From positions 124,001-188,000 of the forward strand of contig JBCAMK010000019.1 in assembly GCA_038503065.1 (NCBI GenBank): DNA of 64,000 bases, in the 5' to 3' direction. The notes beneath the pieces are model-generated. The model saw nothing but the letters and a program-made list of their open reading frames with translations, ran no database searches and was not told the origin of the DNA. The stretch comes from Paragyromitra xinjiangensis. Lineage: Eukaryota > Ascomycota > Pezizomycetes > Pezizales > Discinaceae. Below are positions 32,863-42,384 of this stretch, in pieces. Position 1 is the stretch's first letter, and each line of letters starts with the position of its first letter. Position numbers and translations under genes: made by a program.

Positions 32863-33138
32863 ATATGCGGATTATTAGGCGTGGAATCGAGCGAATAGGA
32901 AGGATATATTCGATACGAATTAGGCAAGGCAAAAGCCCGCCACAAAGGAATACGATACAAAAATAGATAGGTAGGTAGATAGATAGGAAAGAATAGAGTA
33001 GTGAATAGGAATAGAATCGACAGGAAATGTTGAACAGTAATAGAAATCCTCCGCTGTCAATACCCCTAACCCTTATACACGTGACCGCGCACGTGACTTA
33101 TCCATCGCTTCCTTCCACCTCCCGCGCGCCCCACCACA
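32743..33138 (-). repeat. gypsy-2 5' LTR
   Basis: 396 bp, the same sequence as 21907-22302 by eye. Its outer end abuts the GCGG duplication (33139-33142); its inner end is one base from the primer-binding site (32724-32741). Confidence 0.93.
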
Positions 33139-33142
33139 GCGG

Positions 33143-33172
33143 CCGGGGCGGCTATATCAATTTTTACTGATG
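33143..33172 (-). repeat. P1 right terminal repeat (last 30 bp)
   Basis: CCGGGGCGGCTATATCAATT followed by TTTACTGATG, cut off from the rest of P1 by gypsy-2. It differs from P2's end (42353-42382) at only two positions by eye. TG at 33173-33174 is the target duplication of P1. Confidence 0.8.
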
Positions 33173-35757
33173 TGAGTCGTTGACTCATCGCCTAATCCTA
33201 GGCTGTGTACTGGTATATGTAGCGTTCGGAATACTGTTACCTGCCATTGTCTGACGTCTGGACACCTTGTAGCACCTAGCTCGCGACGATAATACTGCTT
33301 AATATAATCTCCGAGGGGCAGGCTCCCTTCAGGCAGAGCTAGATTGCACACCAGTGTAGACTGATCCTTTGAGGCGACGAAACGTTTGGTACACTGGTCC
33401 TGGTCGGAGAAATATGGAATAGAGGTCGGGCAGATCTCTGCGTTCTCTGGAGGATCCTCGTATTCTCGATGTGACGCATTCACAATACGGCGAGCCTTTG
33501 GCGGTAGTAGGTTTAGAACGTCCATCATCTCTGCCGTACAGCAACCTTCTCGGGCAATCTGAACCAGGTTTTGCTCGTTCATAGCAAATATGTGACTGCG
33601 GTTGTAGTTGGTAAGGATCTGCAACATGGGATCCACCTTATTCGTATGTCGGTAGGGCACTTTGATCTGATCCCGGTGGGCAGACTCTCCAGCCTCAGTC
33701 GAATACTGCGGGATACTGCCGAATCTTCTCACATGCTCTGAGAAGTGGGACATTAGGTGGATCTTAGGGAAATTGAAATGAGAGTTCTCACGGTACACCT
33801 CAGATACCGCCTCTTCTAGCTCAAAACGTTGGTCGGCCTGGAGTCGTCGTTTCTTCAATGCAGTCATACCCTGAGTTGACCTAACTTCCGCCTCATGCTC
33901 ATCCCGCAGGGTCTGCCGTACTTGGGTCGCTACTGCCTCTGCAGCTTTGCCTTTTCGGTATCTGAGGAAAACGTCTTTCTCTTTGTGGAAATCCTTCAAA
34001 TACTGGTCCATATACCTCAAGGTTTCCTCAGTATGGGAGGGGTACAGGGTCATGAGCAGCCAGCTGACCAAAGCTCTGACACATCTTAGGACTTGGTTGA
34101 ATATCTGACGCTGCCTATCGTTGCTAGGAGTATGTAGGGCTACCGCCAACGCGGGCAGAATAATCCTACCAAGGTTTCGCATCTCTTTGCCCTGCCATTG
34201 CGATACTTCGCGGTACGCCCTACGTGGAGCAGTGAAACCTGGGTATGGGGGTATATTCTTCCAGGCGTCATCAAACGCGTCCAGTCGCCCAAAATCTTGC
34301 AGGAGTGGATGTAACCAGTCCATCAGATGCTTCAATATCCCTAGATATACGACATGAAGGGTATCTGGCTTGTGCAAGTCCGCCCCATGGACGAATGGGA
34401 GTCCCCAAAAGGGATTGGGCAAAGGTCTAAGCCCTCGCTCATCGAACCAGGCTTCAATAGTTGCCGTATCCTGGCGCTGGCGTTGTGTAGGATCCTCGAT
34501 ACCCTTCAGGCACTCGTATTCTGTTACCTTTCCTTCATACTCGCCCTCTGCCCGAGGATATTTCGAAGCAGGGCAGTCGATGTAGGTACCTAGATCTTCT
34601 CGTCTCACTTCACACTTTGGGCAAAGGTTATTCTTCACACTCTGCAAGGTACAGTGCTCCGCGTGATCCGCTAGCCATGCCACCAAAATAGGCCAGCACT
34701 TCCGTATCTGACCGTCAGCGCAGGGCATAGGTATACCGTGGGCCTTGTCTATAGTACGCAAGGGGTCGAGGATTAGGGTCATCGCTTGGTACAGGATCTC
34801 GAAGTTCCAGGATCGTTGCTGGGCTTGGGATGCTGCGTTTCCTCTGAACTTGGGCGGTACTGGTAGGAGAGCAACGCATATCTGAGCGTGGGCGCTAGGA
34901 CTATTTCGTACAGGCCCTGGGAGATTGCCAATAGTCAGGTATACAGGCCAAGCTTTCTTGTCTCCCGAGAAGTTTGTCAATTGGGTAGCGTCCGATCCAC
35001 AGATTATAGGTACGATGGTAGCTCCAGCCGGAAGCTTGCTCTGTAATTCCCACCACCAGTCCGCGGTATGTAGGCCGGAGAATAGTCTATTTGCGCCTGA
35101 ATCGTACTCTCTAATTGGTTTATATACCATATGAGATGTATAGCAACGCTGTGATATCAGGTATCGGGCACAAGCAACGATATCACGATAGAAAAACTGT
35201 GTTTCACTTCCTTGGGCGAAGGTGACAGACCCATACTGCCATTCGGGCATGGCTTCCCAGCCTGGGATCCGATCGAGGCATTTGCCTAAAGTATACGCGG
35301 ACTGGAAGGTACGGTTGAGAGAAGAATGCAATCCGCTGTTGAAGTATTCGTCAATTTTGGATTTGGAAGTCTTTGCCTCGAGGAACCAACGAGCTAGGCA
35401 CCACTCCCGGTGCTCGGAGAAGGGCGCCCAAGGTTCCCAATCATCCTGGAGATGCCTTTCATAGTCTGGTACAGCGCCTGAGGGTGCCCCACTGCCGGGA
35501 AAGTATTCAGGAGGGACGGTATCAGGCACAGGACTCTCCTGGCCCTGCTGGGATCCATTGCCCAGTGACTCCATATCAGAATCGTACCCCGAGAGATCAG
35601 GCTCTATATTTGCCTCTAGAGACTCGGGCACAGTTGGATCATCTGGCTGCAGTGCCTGATCTAGCATCTCGTAGTGTGAACGCGCGATATGCGTATTCAA
35701 GGCTCCTGCTAGGGCATATGGCCGGAAGCAGTAAGGGCATCTAGTTCCGTTTGGCAT
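33173..35757 (-). CDS. Plavaka transposase of P2, N-terminal and central part
   Basis: 861 codons from ATG 35755-35757, then interrupted by P1; the remaining 132 codons lie at 1430-1826. It begins with a C2H2 finger, C-x2-C-x12-H-x4-H (residues 7-29), then an acidic linker. The conserved core follows: YKPIREYDSGANRLFSGLHTADWWWEL (about 215-245), CADGQIRKCWPILVAWLADHAEH (about 345-368), NNLCPKCEVRREDLG (about 375), PDTLHVVYLGILKHLMDWL (about 470), YREVSQWQGKEMRNLGR (about 520) and FPKIHLMSHFSEHVRRFGSIPQYSTE (about 690). These match the Plavaka transposase family of fungal DNA transposons. No internal stop or frameshift is present, so before P1 inserted this gene encoded a complete 993-aa protein. 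The apparent stop at 33157 is inside the P1 end. Confidence 0.85.
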
Positions 35758-36324
35758 ACTGAAAGGATCAATCGTACTAGTACAATATTAGCTTGTGCCC
35801 AAATAAAGGGAGAAAGGGAATATACTTTGGTGGCTCTAGCAGGCAGACAAAGGTGTCCAAGGGAGGCTGAATGGGGCAGATCTGATACAATAGGTGCTGT
35901 TGATGTCGTGGAGGTCTTGGTGTCTTGGCGCAGATGCAGCGCCCGACTAGGAAATAAGCGACGTCGCCTCCAACTTCACCATCACCACTATCACCACTTC
36001 TTTGTTTGACCTTCTCGCCCTATACTATCCTATTCCTTTGTCTTTACTTCCACTTTGCCACAGCAGTGGATATCCATCCGTGAATATCCTTCGTATTGGA
36101 CTGACGTCATGTTTGATCTTCCCTCCGCCCACACGGGCGGAGGGAGGGGTTAGGGAAAAGCAATATGCCTTGTTTGTTGTGATAGCACGCGCCCTATATA
36201 TTGATCCCTCTCGCGCCTCTTCCCTCCTCCAGCTCCTTCTTCCTTAATCCTCGCCCAAGATCTCTACCTAGAGATTTCTATCCAACTCTCACATACCCGA
36301 GTCCTCGCCTCATACGACGTCTCA
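35758..36324. promoter_or_regulatory. Divergent promoter region of P2 (transposase / ORF2)
   Basis: About 570 bp between divergent genes. TATATATT at 36195-36202 is about 120 bp before ATG 36325 and is a plausible TATA box for ORF2. A perfect 10-bp inverted repeat CCCTCCGCCC-ACAC-GGGCGGAGGG lies at 36121-36144. No coding potential is seen. Confidence 0.45.
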
Positions 36325-37705
36325 ATGGCACCTAGGAAGGCCGCGAAGGGGAAGGGAAAGGTCGTCGATCCCGTCCAGAAGCTCAGGTCGGGCAAAGTCA
36401 CGAAGCCCGCTGCCAAAGCCGCTGCCCCCGCCGTCGCGGCATGGAGGCTGGGCATGCCTAAGGAAGAGACTGATAGGCTTGTCTGTACATCCGCTCATGA
36501 TATAGAATACGTGTATACTAACGTACTGTGCAGGATAAAACCCGCCTGAAGATCAACGAGGCGAAGCAGATACTATCGATGACGAACGACCAATGGAAGA
36601 TCTTCCGGAACTCCATGAAGTCATTCTACGGGCGAAATAATATCAGGAATAAGACTCAGGCGGGTACTGACAAGTGGGTCGCCGCAGTAGCCCATGCCTT
36701 CACAATGGACCCTTTGCCCGAGTACTATGCGATCTATGGCAAGAGATCTGAGCAATCGGAGGTTCTCGCCGCGGCAGTCAACACCCTGATGACCGACGCC
36801 GCAAAGAATAAGACAAAGAACAGTGCGCTGAGAGATGTGATAGTAGCAAAGGTGCATACCCGGGCGAAGGGTAGGGCGGAGGAGGTTAGGTTTGAAGATC
36901 AGGCTGAGACTGACGCTGGTGGGAGTACTATTGATCAGGATACGGTTGACGAGGACGACGAAGATGAGGAAGAGGAAGAGATTGACGAAGAGACCCTTGA
37001 AGTGCAAAGTATGACCTAATCTATCAACGAACTTGCCCAAGAGTGATGCTAATATATGACTATCCCTCAGCCATGGTTAGGGCAAACCAACCTGCGTACT
37101 TCGGGCGCCCAATAACTCTTTGCTACTATTGGCTGTCATCCTGGCGCCTTCATGCAGATCCAATTGCTGCTGCTGCGCCTCCAGATGAAGCTGGCCCGAG
37201 TACGCCCGCGCCAGCCGCAGCGCCCGCGGCATCTCCACTACGCTATCGCTCTGATGTCTTCAGGCAACCCCCATGGCTGCCCTTCTTGGGCCACGAAGAT
37301 GCCCCGTACATGGCACATATCCAACTGGCGCTGCCATCGTTCAACTATCTTTTGAGGGCTATACGGAGGCGTACTCCTCCCCTCCGCAAAGAAGGGGGAG
37401 GAGACTGGATACCGTGCCAGATATATGGATCAACGTCGGAGGTGGCTAATTGGGGCAGAGCTCCCAGCGGTGCTCGCCAACCTGGCGCGGGCGATATCAT
37501 CCATATTTCTGATGACAAGGATGTTCGGGTCTGGCTTGCTGCCTCTGCAAAGGCGAGTATGCTATTCGCCCTCGTGATCTTTCACGACCCAGATCCCACA
37601 GGGGAACAGACACCTCCGCCTATGTTCAAGAACTACCTCAGCCCTGAGGTATACGAAGAGGCAGAAGACGAGGATGACAATGCGGATGAAGATGATGGCG
37701 CCTAA
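36325..37705 (+). CDS. P2 ORF2: accessory protein of unknown function
   Basis: Three exons: 36325-36480, 36534-37008 and 37071-37705, giving 421 aa. Intron 1 has donor GTCTGT, branch ATACTAACG and acceptor GCAG; intron 2 has GTATGA and CCTCAG. The N-terminus is Lys/Ala-rich and basic (MAPRKAAKGKGK). The middle part (TDKWVAAVAHAFTMDPLPEYYAIYG...NTLMTDAAKNKTKNSALRD) is probably helical, followed by an acidic Asp/Glu run. The last exon holds FRQPPWLPFLGHEDAPYM, IQLALPSFNYLLRAIRRRT and VRVWLAASAKASMLFALVIFH, and ends acidic. The same order is found in P1 ORF2. Its divergence from the transposase and presence in both elements suggest a role in transposition. No known domain recognised. Confidence 0.65.
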
Positions 37706-37804
37706 CTGTTCCCTCTAAGTATTCTACCTACCGTATCCTATAACCGCCTAAAGCACAGATAGCTGACCTAGATCATAGCATAGCTCTATAAGTAGGATAC
37801 TGGC

Positions 37805-38275
37805 AGGCGGCTGTATATTTATATGTATTCTTATGGGCAGAGTATCGGGTGGAGGCTTTTTTGATGTATTCGTATTCTTATGGGTAGGGTATCTGGTGGG
37901 GGCTGGCAGTATTTTTTTACGTATTTTTATGGGTAGCATCAGCAAAAAAAGTAATTGTCTTCCAGTGAGATTATGTCTTCAGGGCCTTCAGTGTCTTCCA
38001 GAAGGCCATATTGCATCTGAAGGACTGGAAGACAATTTTTCACTTTTGATATGTTATCATTCAGCCAAATCCGGCAACATATTTTTTGTCTTCCAGTGAG
38101 ATTTTGTCTTCAGGGTCTTCAGGGTCTTCCGGAAGGCCATATTGCACCTGAAGGTCCTGAAGACAAATAACTTTTTTTGCTGATGAGGGTATCGGGCGGA
38201 GGCTGTATTTCTCTTTATATTCTCTTAGGCAGGATCTTGGGTGGTGGTATTTCTATTCTTTATTCTTATCTGCAG
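37805..38275 (+). repeat. Degenerate about 55-bp tandem repeats downstream of P2 ORF2
   Basis: Units carry TTCTTATGGGTAGGGTATC and GGTGGAGGCTG (about 37824, 37873, 37920, 38186, 38215). A MITE interrupts the array at 37936/38186. 37706-38699 otherwise has no gene; 38276-38699 is the probable 5' region of ORF3. Confidence 0.55.
37937..38185. mobile_element. 249-bp MITE with Plavaka-type ends
   Basis: Begins CATCAGCAAAAAAAGT and ends in its inverse ACTTTTTTTGCTGATG; inverted similarity extends to about 29 bp. Flanked by AG (37935-37936, 38186-38187); removal restores the GGGTAGGGTATC repeat unit. The first 12 bp equal the P2 end, so P2-type transposase is the likely mover. Inside are two direct copies (about 37955-38035 and 38086-38166) of a self-complementary GTCTTCCAG...CTGGAAGAC hairpin. 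Confidence 0.75.
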
Positions 38276-38699
38276 GATCGGAAAGGGGGGGGTTGTACGG
38301 ATGGGTAGGATATTGACTGAAGGAGGATCTCGATATTTCTCATTTATCGAAGGCGTCTATTCGTCTATTTTTTGGTATTGCGCTCTACCCCCTACCCGTT
38401 TGGGCTAATCAGTGCTAGTTGGCTAACACTCGGTATATCTAGTCGTATATTTCCGTACCGGTAGGATTAGCCTGTTGTGGTATAAGTCCGAGTCTTTGTA
38501 TGGTTAGGTCTTCTATTTCGTCATCAATACATATTAGTCTCTTCTCCTCGCCCATGGTGACTCCTTTATAGTCGCCCCATTCCCCCGATTCATGCTAATC
38601 TCCTCTTCACCCCGCACCTCTCCCACCTCTCATACTTCTACCCAACTTCTCAGGCGGCTTGATATCGCCCAACTTCTTTGCCTCAGACTGTCAATAATC

Positions 38700-40683
38700 A
38701 TGCCGCCCAAGCGTAGGTCGGCTGCTTCTCAAGCTTCCTATATGACACGACGGCATACGCAAATCAATGGTGGCATCGAAGCTACTGGTCGAAGTACTCG
38801 AGCCACCCAAAGTCTGGTCTCGAAGAGACGAAGACCAGAGAATACTGCGTCCTCTCAGGGCGGTCTCCCACAGTTAAATGCTGGTATGCAGCCATCGCCT
38901 CCTCAAGACTCTCAGCCTCATTCCTACAATAATACAACCGACTTGGGCGGTAGACTTGGTAGCGGACCTTACGACAGTCAGGATCAGGATAGCCAAGTCG
39001 CCCGGAATCGAAACGCCCCACAGCAAAACCTGCTACGTAGCCAAAATGCCCCATCCTATGCCCCAGAGAGTCAACTCTTTGCCAGCCAGATCCCAGAGAC
39101 CCAGCAAGCTAGATCTCAATCTCCACCCAACAGACGCAATCCCAGGCTGGATATAAATATGCGACTTCACGGCAACGCCGTACGACACCAAGTAGGGCGT
39201 CAAAGATACAACCAAGTACCCAGTACGCCCGACAGACCTCTATCCCAACAGCACACGTCCCCCGAGCAACATGCCAGCCATACCTCGTCTCAGCAGCATA
39301 CCTCGTCTCAGCAGCATACCTCGTCTCCTTCAAACCTAGACGTATCGTCCGGAATCAAGTCCCAGAGTAATCTAGCGAAGACCAGAAGTGTTCACAGATT
39401 TGAGGATCAATATGCCGAGATCCTGGCCGAGGCTCAGCGTATCATGAACTATCGTACGCTATTCTTCTGCCCCTTTCCTAATGCCCTCGAGACGAATCAA
39501 ATGACTAGGGACGCTTGGAAAGAAGCTCAAGAGATATTGGGCGTCGATGTGGGACGCAATCCATCCCTAGCAGTAGCAAGCCAAGTACGTATCTATACGA
39601 GGAGTCGCCGCCCAACAATCCGCTTACCCTGACAATATAGCTCCGTAGCTATCACCACCGGATACGCTCACAGCTTTATAGCATCTGCAAGCAGTATATC
39701 CTAGGCTACTACCACCTTAAGCGTCTCCGCCCCACAGAGCTTGGGGCGCAGGTGCGGTACTTATTGGACCAAGACCGATTTCAATGTGATCCAGATCACT
39801 ACCAGGTCTGAAGAGCCTCGTACAAGGTCCCAAATACTAGTACTGACTTTTGACACACCAGTCACATGGATGGAGATTCGCGGCGCCCCAGATACCGCGC
39901 CTGATCTGGAAGAAGTATTTCTCACGCTCTCAATCCCTTGGGATGCAAGACCCAACGTTCTTAGGAGCGATTAACCCTTCGTTTATCTGCCTAATCTCGA
40001 CGGCACTGTGCTTTGCCCTACGAGCGTATGAAACAGGAAGATACTCCGGAACGAGGAACTTCTGCAGGGAGTCGTGCAAGAGTTAGTGCCCTAGTACCCT
40101 GCCCTACCCTAGATAGTGACTAACTGGTACGCTTGGGGCAGCGCTGTGGGAGCGGCAGCTTAGTACGTGGCATACTTCTTTCCCCACCGAAGATGTTGGC
40201 CAATTAGTCGTTGGGCGGGTACGTCGGAAGATACTCGAACGTATGAAAGGAAACGGTCAACAATACCCGGACGCAGAGACCATAGACACTTTAGTAGACC
40301 CAGATATTGACTCATTTACTGCTACGCTTCGGGCAGAGGCTACTGCAAACACAAACGATTCAATACCGTACGTACGAGAAGACTCAAACGAGGCGTCAGA
40401 CGAAGATGAAGGTCCAAGAGCCCGAGCAAGGCGCCACCACCCGAAAGGATCTCTGCCCGATAGAGATCCCGATTCGGATACTCCTGAGTATGACCCCGAG
40501 GATCTAGGTACAGAGGCAATTCCGATGGAAGGGGAGACTGAAGACGAAGGCCTTGACGAAGAGCTTTTGGAGGAGGATCAGGACGAAGACCATCCAGTCA
40601 ACGACCATAGCGAAGACGAAGACGAAGGTATTGACAGGGATTCTGACTTATCAGAGCCGCCCGAGTCCGACTTTGGGGATTAA
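38700..40683 (+). CDS. P2 ORF3: DUF6532-like protein with acidic tail
   Basis: Four exons: 38700-39584, 39641-39805, 39862-40081 and 40142-40683; 1812 nt, 603 aa. All introns have GT-AG ends, and the last has a GACTAAC branch. The N-terminal about 220 residues are Gln/Ser/Pro-rich, with an 18-bp tandem repeat encoding QQHTSS (39270-39330). The core follows: FEDQYAEILAEAQRIMNYRT, FFCPFPNALETNQMTRDAWKEAQEIL, RYLLDQDRFQCDPDHY, PQIPRLIWKKYF and LCFALRAYETGRY, then LSTWHTSFPTED. It aligns with P1 ORF3, and two internal exons match in length (165 and 220 nt). The pattern fits DUF6532. The C-terminal about 145 residues are very acidic. The gene is intact, so it was under selection until recently. 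Confidence 0.7.
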
Positions 40684-41139
40684 GGCACGAGGCAATACTA
40701 GTAGTGCTGTCAGGCTCATTGATAGGGCAGATCCACGCCTCAAATGTACATAGTATATCTAGATTCAGTACGAAATATATATTCTACTCAAGGGCATGCT
40801 TTGGCCAGGCGCGGCTATCCTTGGGCGTAATGATTCGCGGACGCAAGAAACGCAGGAGATTTAGGCTTCGTGCCAAAGTATATCTCCGCCCAACGTATCA
40901 GGCGAGTATAGGGCAGAATATACGACCAGAAGATAGATTGCGCCCAACGTATCAGGCTCGGATTTATCGGTATCATCGTGTGGACGCAACGATTAGAATA
41001 CTTCGCCCGAGAGTACGCTGCTCGTATGCCTGCTCCTACGTGATATCGCTGCCAAATGCGCCCGAACGAGTGCCCAAAAAAAATCCGAGCCTAGACCGCC
41101 TATTGCGCCCACTGCGTCAGGTGCAGTAGGCGCGGACCC
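40684..41139. other. P2 region downstream of ORF3, no gene
   Basis: Contains two copies of GCGCCCAACGTATCAGG-like sequence (about 40887 and 40940) and a CCCAAAAAAAATCCGAGCC segment (41070-41090) that recurs, diverged, at about 43900. No ORF with coding character is seen. Confidence 0.4.
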
Positions 41140-42000
41140 CCCTTCTTTCTGATGGCTGCCTGCGCCATATGGTCGATTCGCTTCCTGAGCTTCCGCTGCC
41201 TCTGCCATATGGTCGATCCGCTGCCTGAGCTTCCGCTGCCTGAGCTTCTTGAGCTTCCGCCGCCTCCTGGAGGTCGTCGATCCGCTGCCCTAGCTTCCTC
41301 CGCCTCCGCCATATGATCGATTTGCTGCCTGAGCTTCCGCCGCCTCCGCCACATGGTCGATCCGCCGCCTGAGCTTCCGCCGCTTCCTCCACTTCCGCCA
41401 TATGGTCAATTCGCTGCCTGAGCCTGAGCCTGAGCCTGAGCCTGCACCTGCGCCAATAGGTCGATTCGCTGCCTGAGCTTCTGCTGCCTGCGCCATATGG
41501 TCAATTCGCTGCCTGAGCTTCCTGCGCCTGCGCCAATTGGTTGATTCGCTGCCTGAGCTTCTGCTGTCTGAGCCTGAGCCTGAGCCTGAGCCTGCGCCTG
41601 CGCCAATAGGTCAATTCGCTGCCTGAGCTTCCTGCGCCTGCGCCAATTGGTCGATTCGCTGCCTGAGCTTCTGCTGCCTGCGCCTGAGCCTGCGCCTGCG
41701 CCAATAGGTCGATTCGCTGACTGAGCTTTCTGCGCCTGCGCCAATTGGTCGATTCGCTGCCTGAGCTTCTGCTGCCTGAGCCTGAGCCTGAGCCTGCGAC
41801 CGCGCTTGAGCCTGCGCCTGCGCCAATAGGTCAATTCGCTGCCTGAGCTTCCTGCGCCTGCGCCAATAGGTCAATTCGCTGCCCGAGCTTCCGCTGCCTG
41901 CACCACATGGTCAATTCGCTGCCTGAGCCTAAGCCTGAGCCTGCGCCAATAGGTCAATTCGCTGCCTGCCTCTGGCAGGTCGTCGACTTGCTGCTGCAGC
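41140..42000. repeat. P2 right subterminal tandem array
   Basis: About 860 bp of irregular repeats built from TTCGCTGCCTGAGCTTC, (GAGCCT)n, GCCTGCGCC and CCAATAGGTCRATT or CCATATGGTCGATT; units are roughly 40-60 bp. All are in one orientation, the same as the left cluster (655-880). Minus-strand frames through it encode only Gln/Ala/Gly-rich repeats and are not genes. Confidence 0.8.
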
Positions 42001-42297
42001 TTCCACAGAAGCTAGTTTAGCTGCGCCCTCGATATTTGTACATAGATATATAGATACATAGATACATAGAATAAAGCAATTGTCAATGATATTGGTTCCA
42101 TACAAGTGATTCCCGAATATTCCAGGCCCTACTGTACAAATCCATTCTACAGGGCGAACTGCTGCCAAAATCCTGCGGCAGCGAGGGACCACACGCGTCC
42201 AGAAGCAGCCCACTACACCACTTGCTACAGGAGGAAACGACCTCCTCCAGGCGGTCAAAGGTCTGGAAACCATGCCTCCAGGGCGCGCCGAGATGCT

Positions 42298-42382
42298 GCA
42301 GCAACCTAACAGAAGGGTAACATTCCGCCCGACCGCCTAGACCTCCAGGCGGCCGGGGCGGCTTTATCAATTTTTGCTGATG
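42298..42382 (-). repeat. P2 right terminus (conserved 85 bp)
   Basis: Conserved with the two-part P1 end. It holds GTAACATTCCGCCCGACCG and the uninterrupted CAGGCGGCCGGGGCGG that corresponds to the gypsy-2 insertion site in P1, and ends TTTTTGCTGATG followed by target TA. 42001-42297 has no gene. Confidence 0.8.
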
Positions 42383-42384
42383 TA

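Larger units (their letters stand above)
21907..33138 (-). mobile_element. Ty3/gypsy LTR retrotransposon, copy gypsy-2 (inverted)
   Basis: 396-bp LTRs, identical by eye, at 21907-22302 and 32743-33138, flanked by GCGG (21903-21906 and 33139-33142). Same gene order as gypsy-1, read on the minus strand. It lies inside the conserved right end of P1. P2's uninterrupted right end (about 42344-42360) shows the empty site. Unlike gypsy-1, its gag, pol and third ORF all carry small indels, so this copy cannot make complete proteins as assembled. Its LTR differs from that of gypsy-1 by a longer middle part (396 against 377 bp), so the copies are sister elements, not a recent duplication of one another. 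Confidence 0.93.
1829..33172. mobile_element. Plavaka-type DNA transposon P1, nested in the P2 transposase gene
   Basis: Ends are CATCAGTAAAAA (1829-1840) and its inverse TTTTTACTGATG (33161-33172), flanked by TG at 1827-1828 and 33173-33174. Both ends carry CATCAGT, whereas P2 carries CATCAGC, which supports this pairing. Removal with one TG restores the P2 transposase frame. Contents are a decayed Plavaka transposase (minus), ORF2 split by gypsy-1, multi-exon ORF3, and gypsy-2 inserted 30 bp from the right end. Without the two retrotransposons P1 is about 9.0 kb. The final 85 bp (21852-21906 plus 33143-33172) align without length difference to P2's final 85 bp (42298-42382). Confidence 0.85.
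93..42382. mobile_element. Plavaka-type DNA transposon P2 (outer element)
   Basis: The left end reads CATCAGCAAAAAAAAATTG and the right end is its inverted counterpart, TTTTTGCTGATG. The flanking TA at 91-92 and 42383-42384 is the target duplication. Excision restores the Tc1/mariner reading frame. The element carries a Plavaka transposase (minus strand), ORF2 and ORF3 (plus strand), subterminal repeat arrays at both ends and an internal MITE. P1 (1829-33172) is nested in its transposase gene. Without P1, P2 is about 10.9 kb. All P2 genes look intact apart from that insertion. The nested assignment rests on the terminal repeats, the TA duplication and the in-frame repair of two genes (transposase and Tc1). 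Confidence 0.85.

Noticed and set aside
33157..33172. Stop codon of the 866-codon P2 transposase frame
   Set aside because: The last residues (HISKN) are encoded by the inserted P1 end; the true C-terminus lies at 1430-1826.
41117..41874. Minus-strand Gln/Ala/Gly-rich open frames
   Set aside because: They are translations of the subterminal tandem array, without start context or non-repeat sequence.
41140..42000. CRISPR-like array
   Set aside because: Units vary in length and there are no unique spacers between constant repeats; it is a eukaryotic transposon subterminal array.
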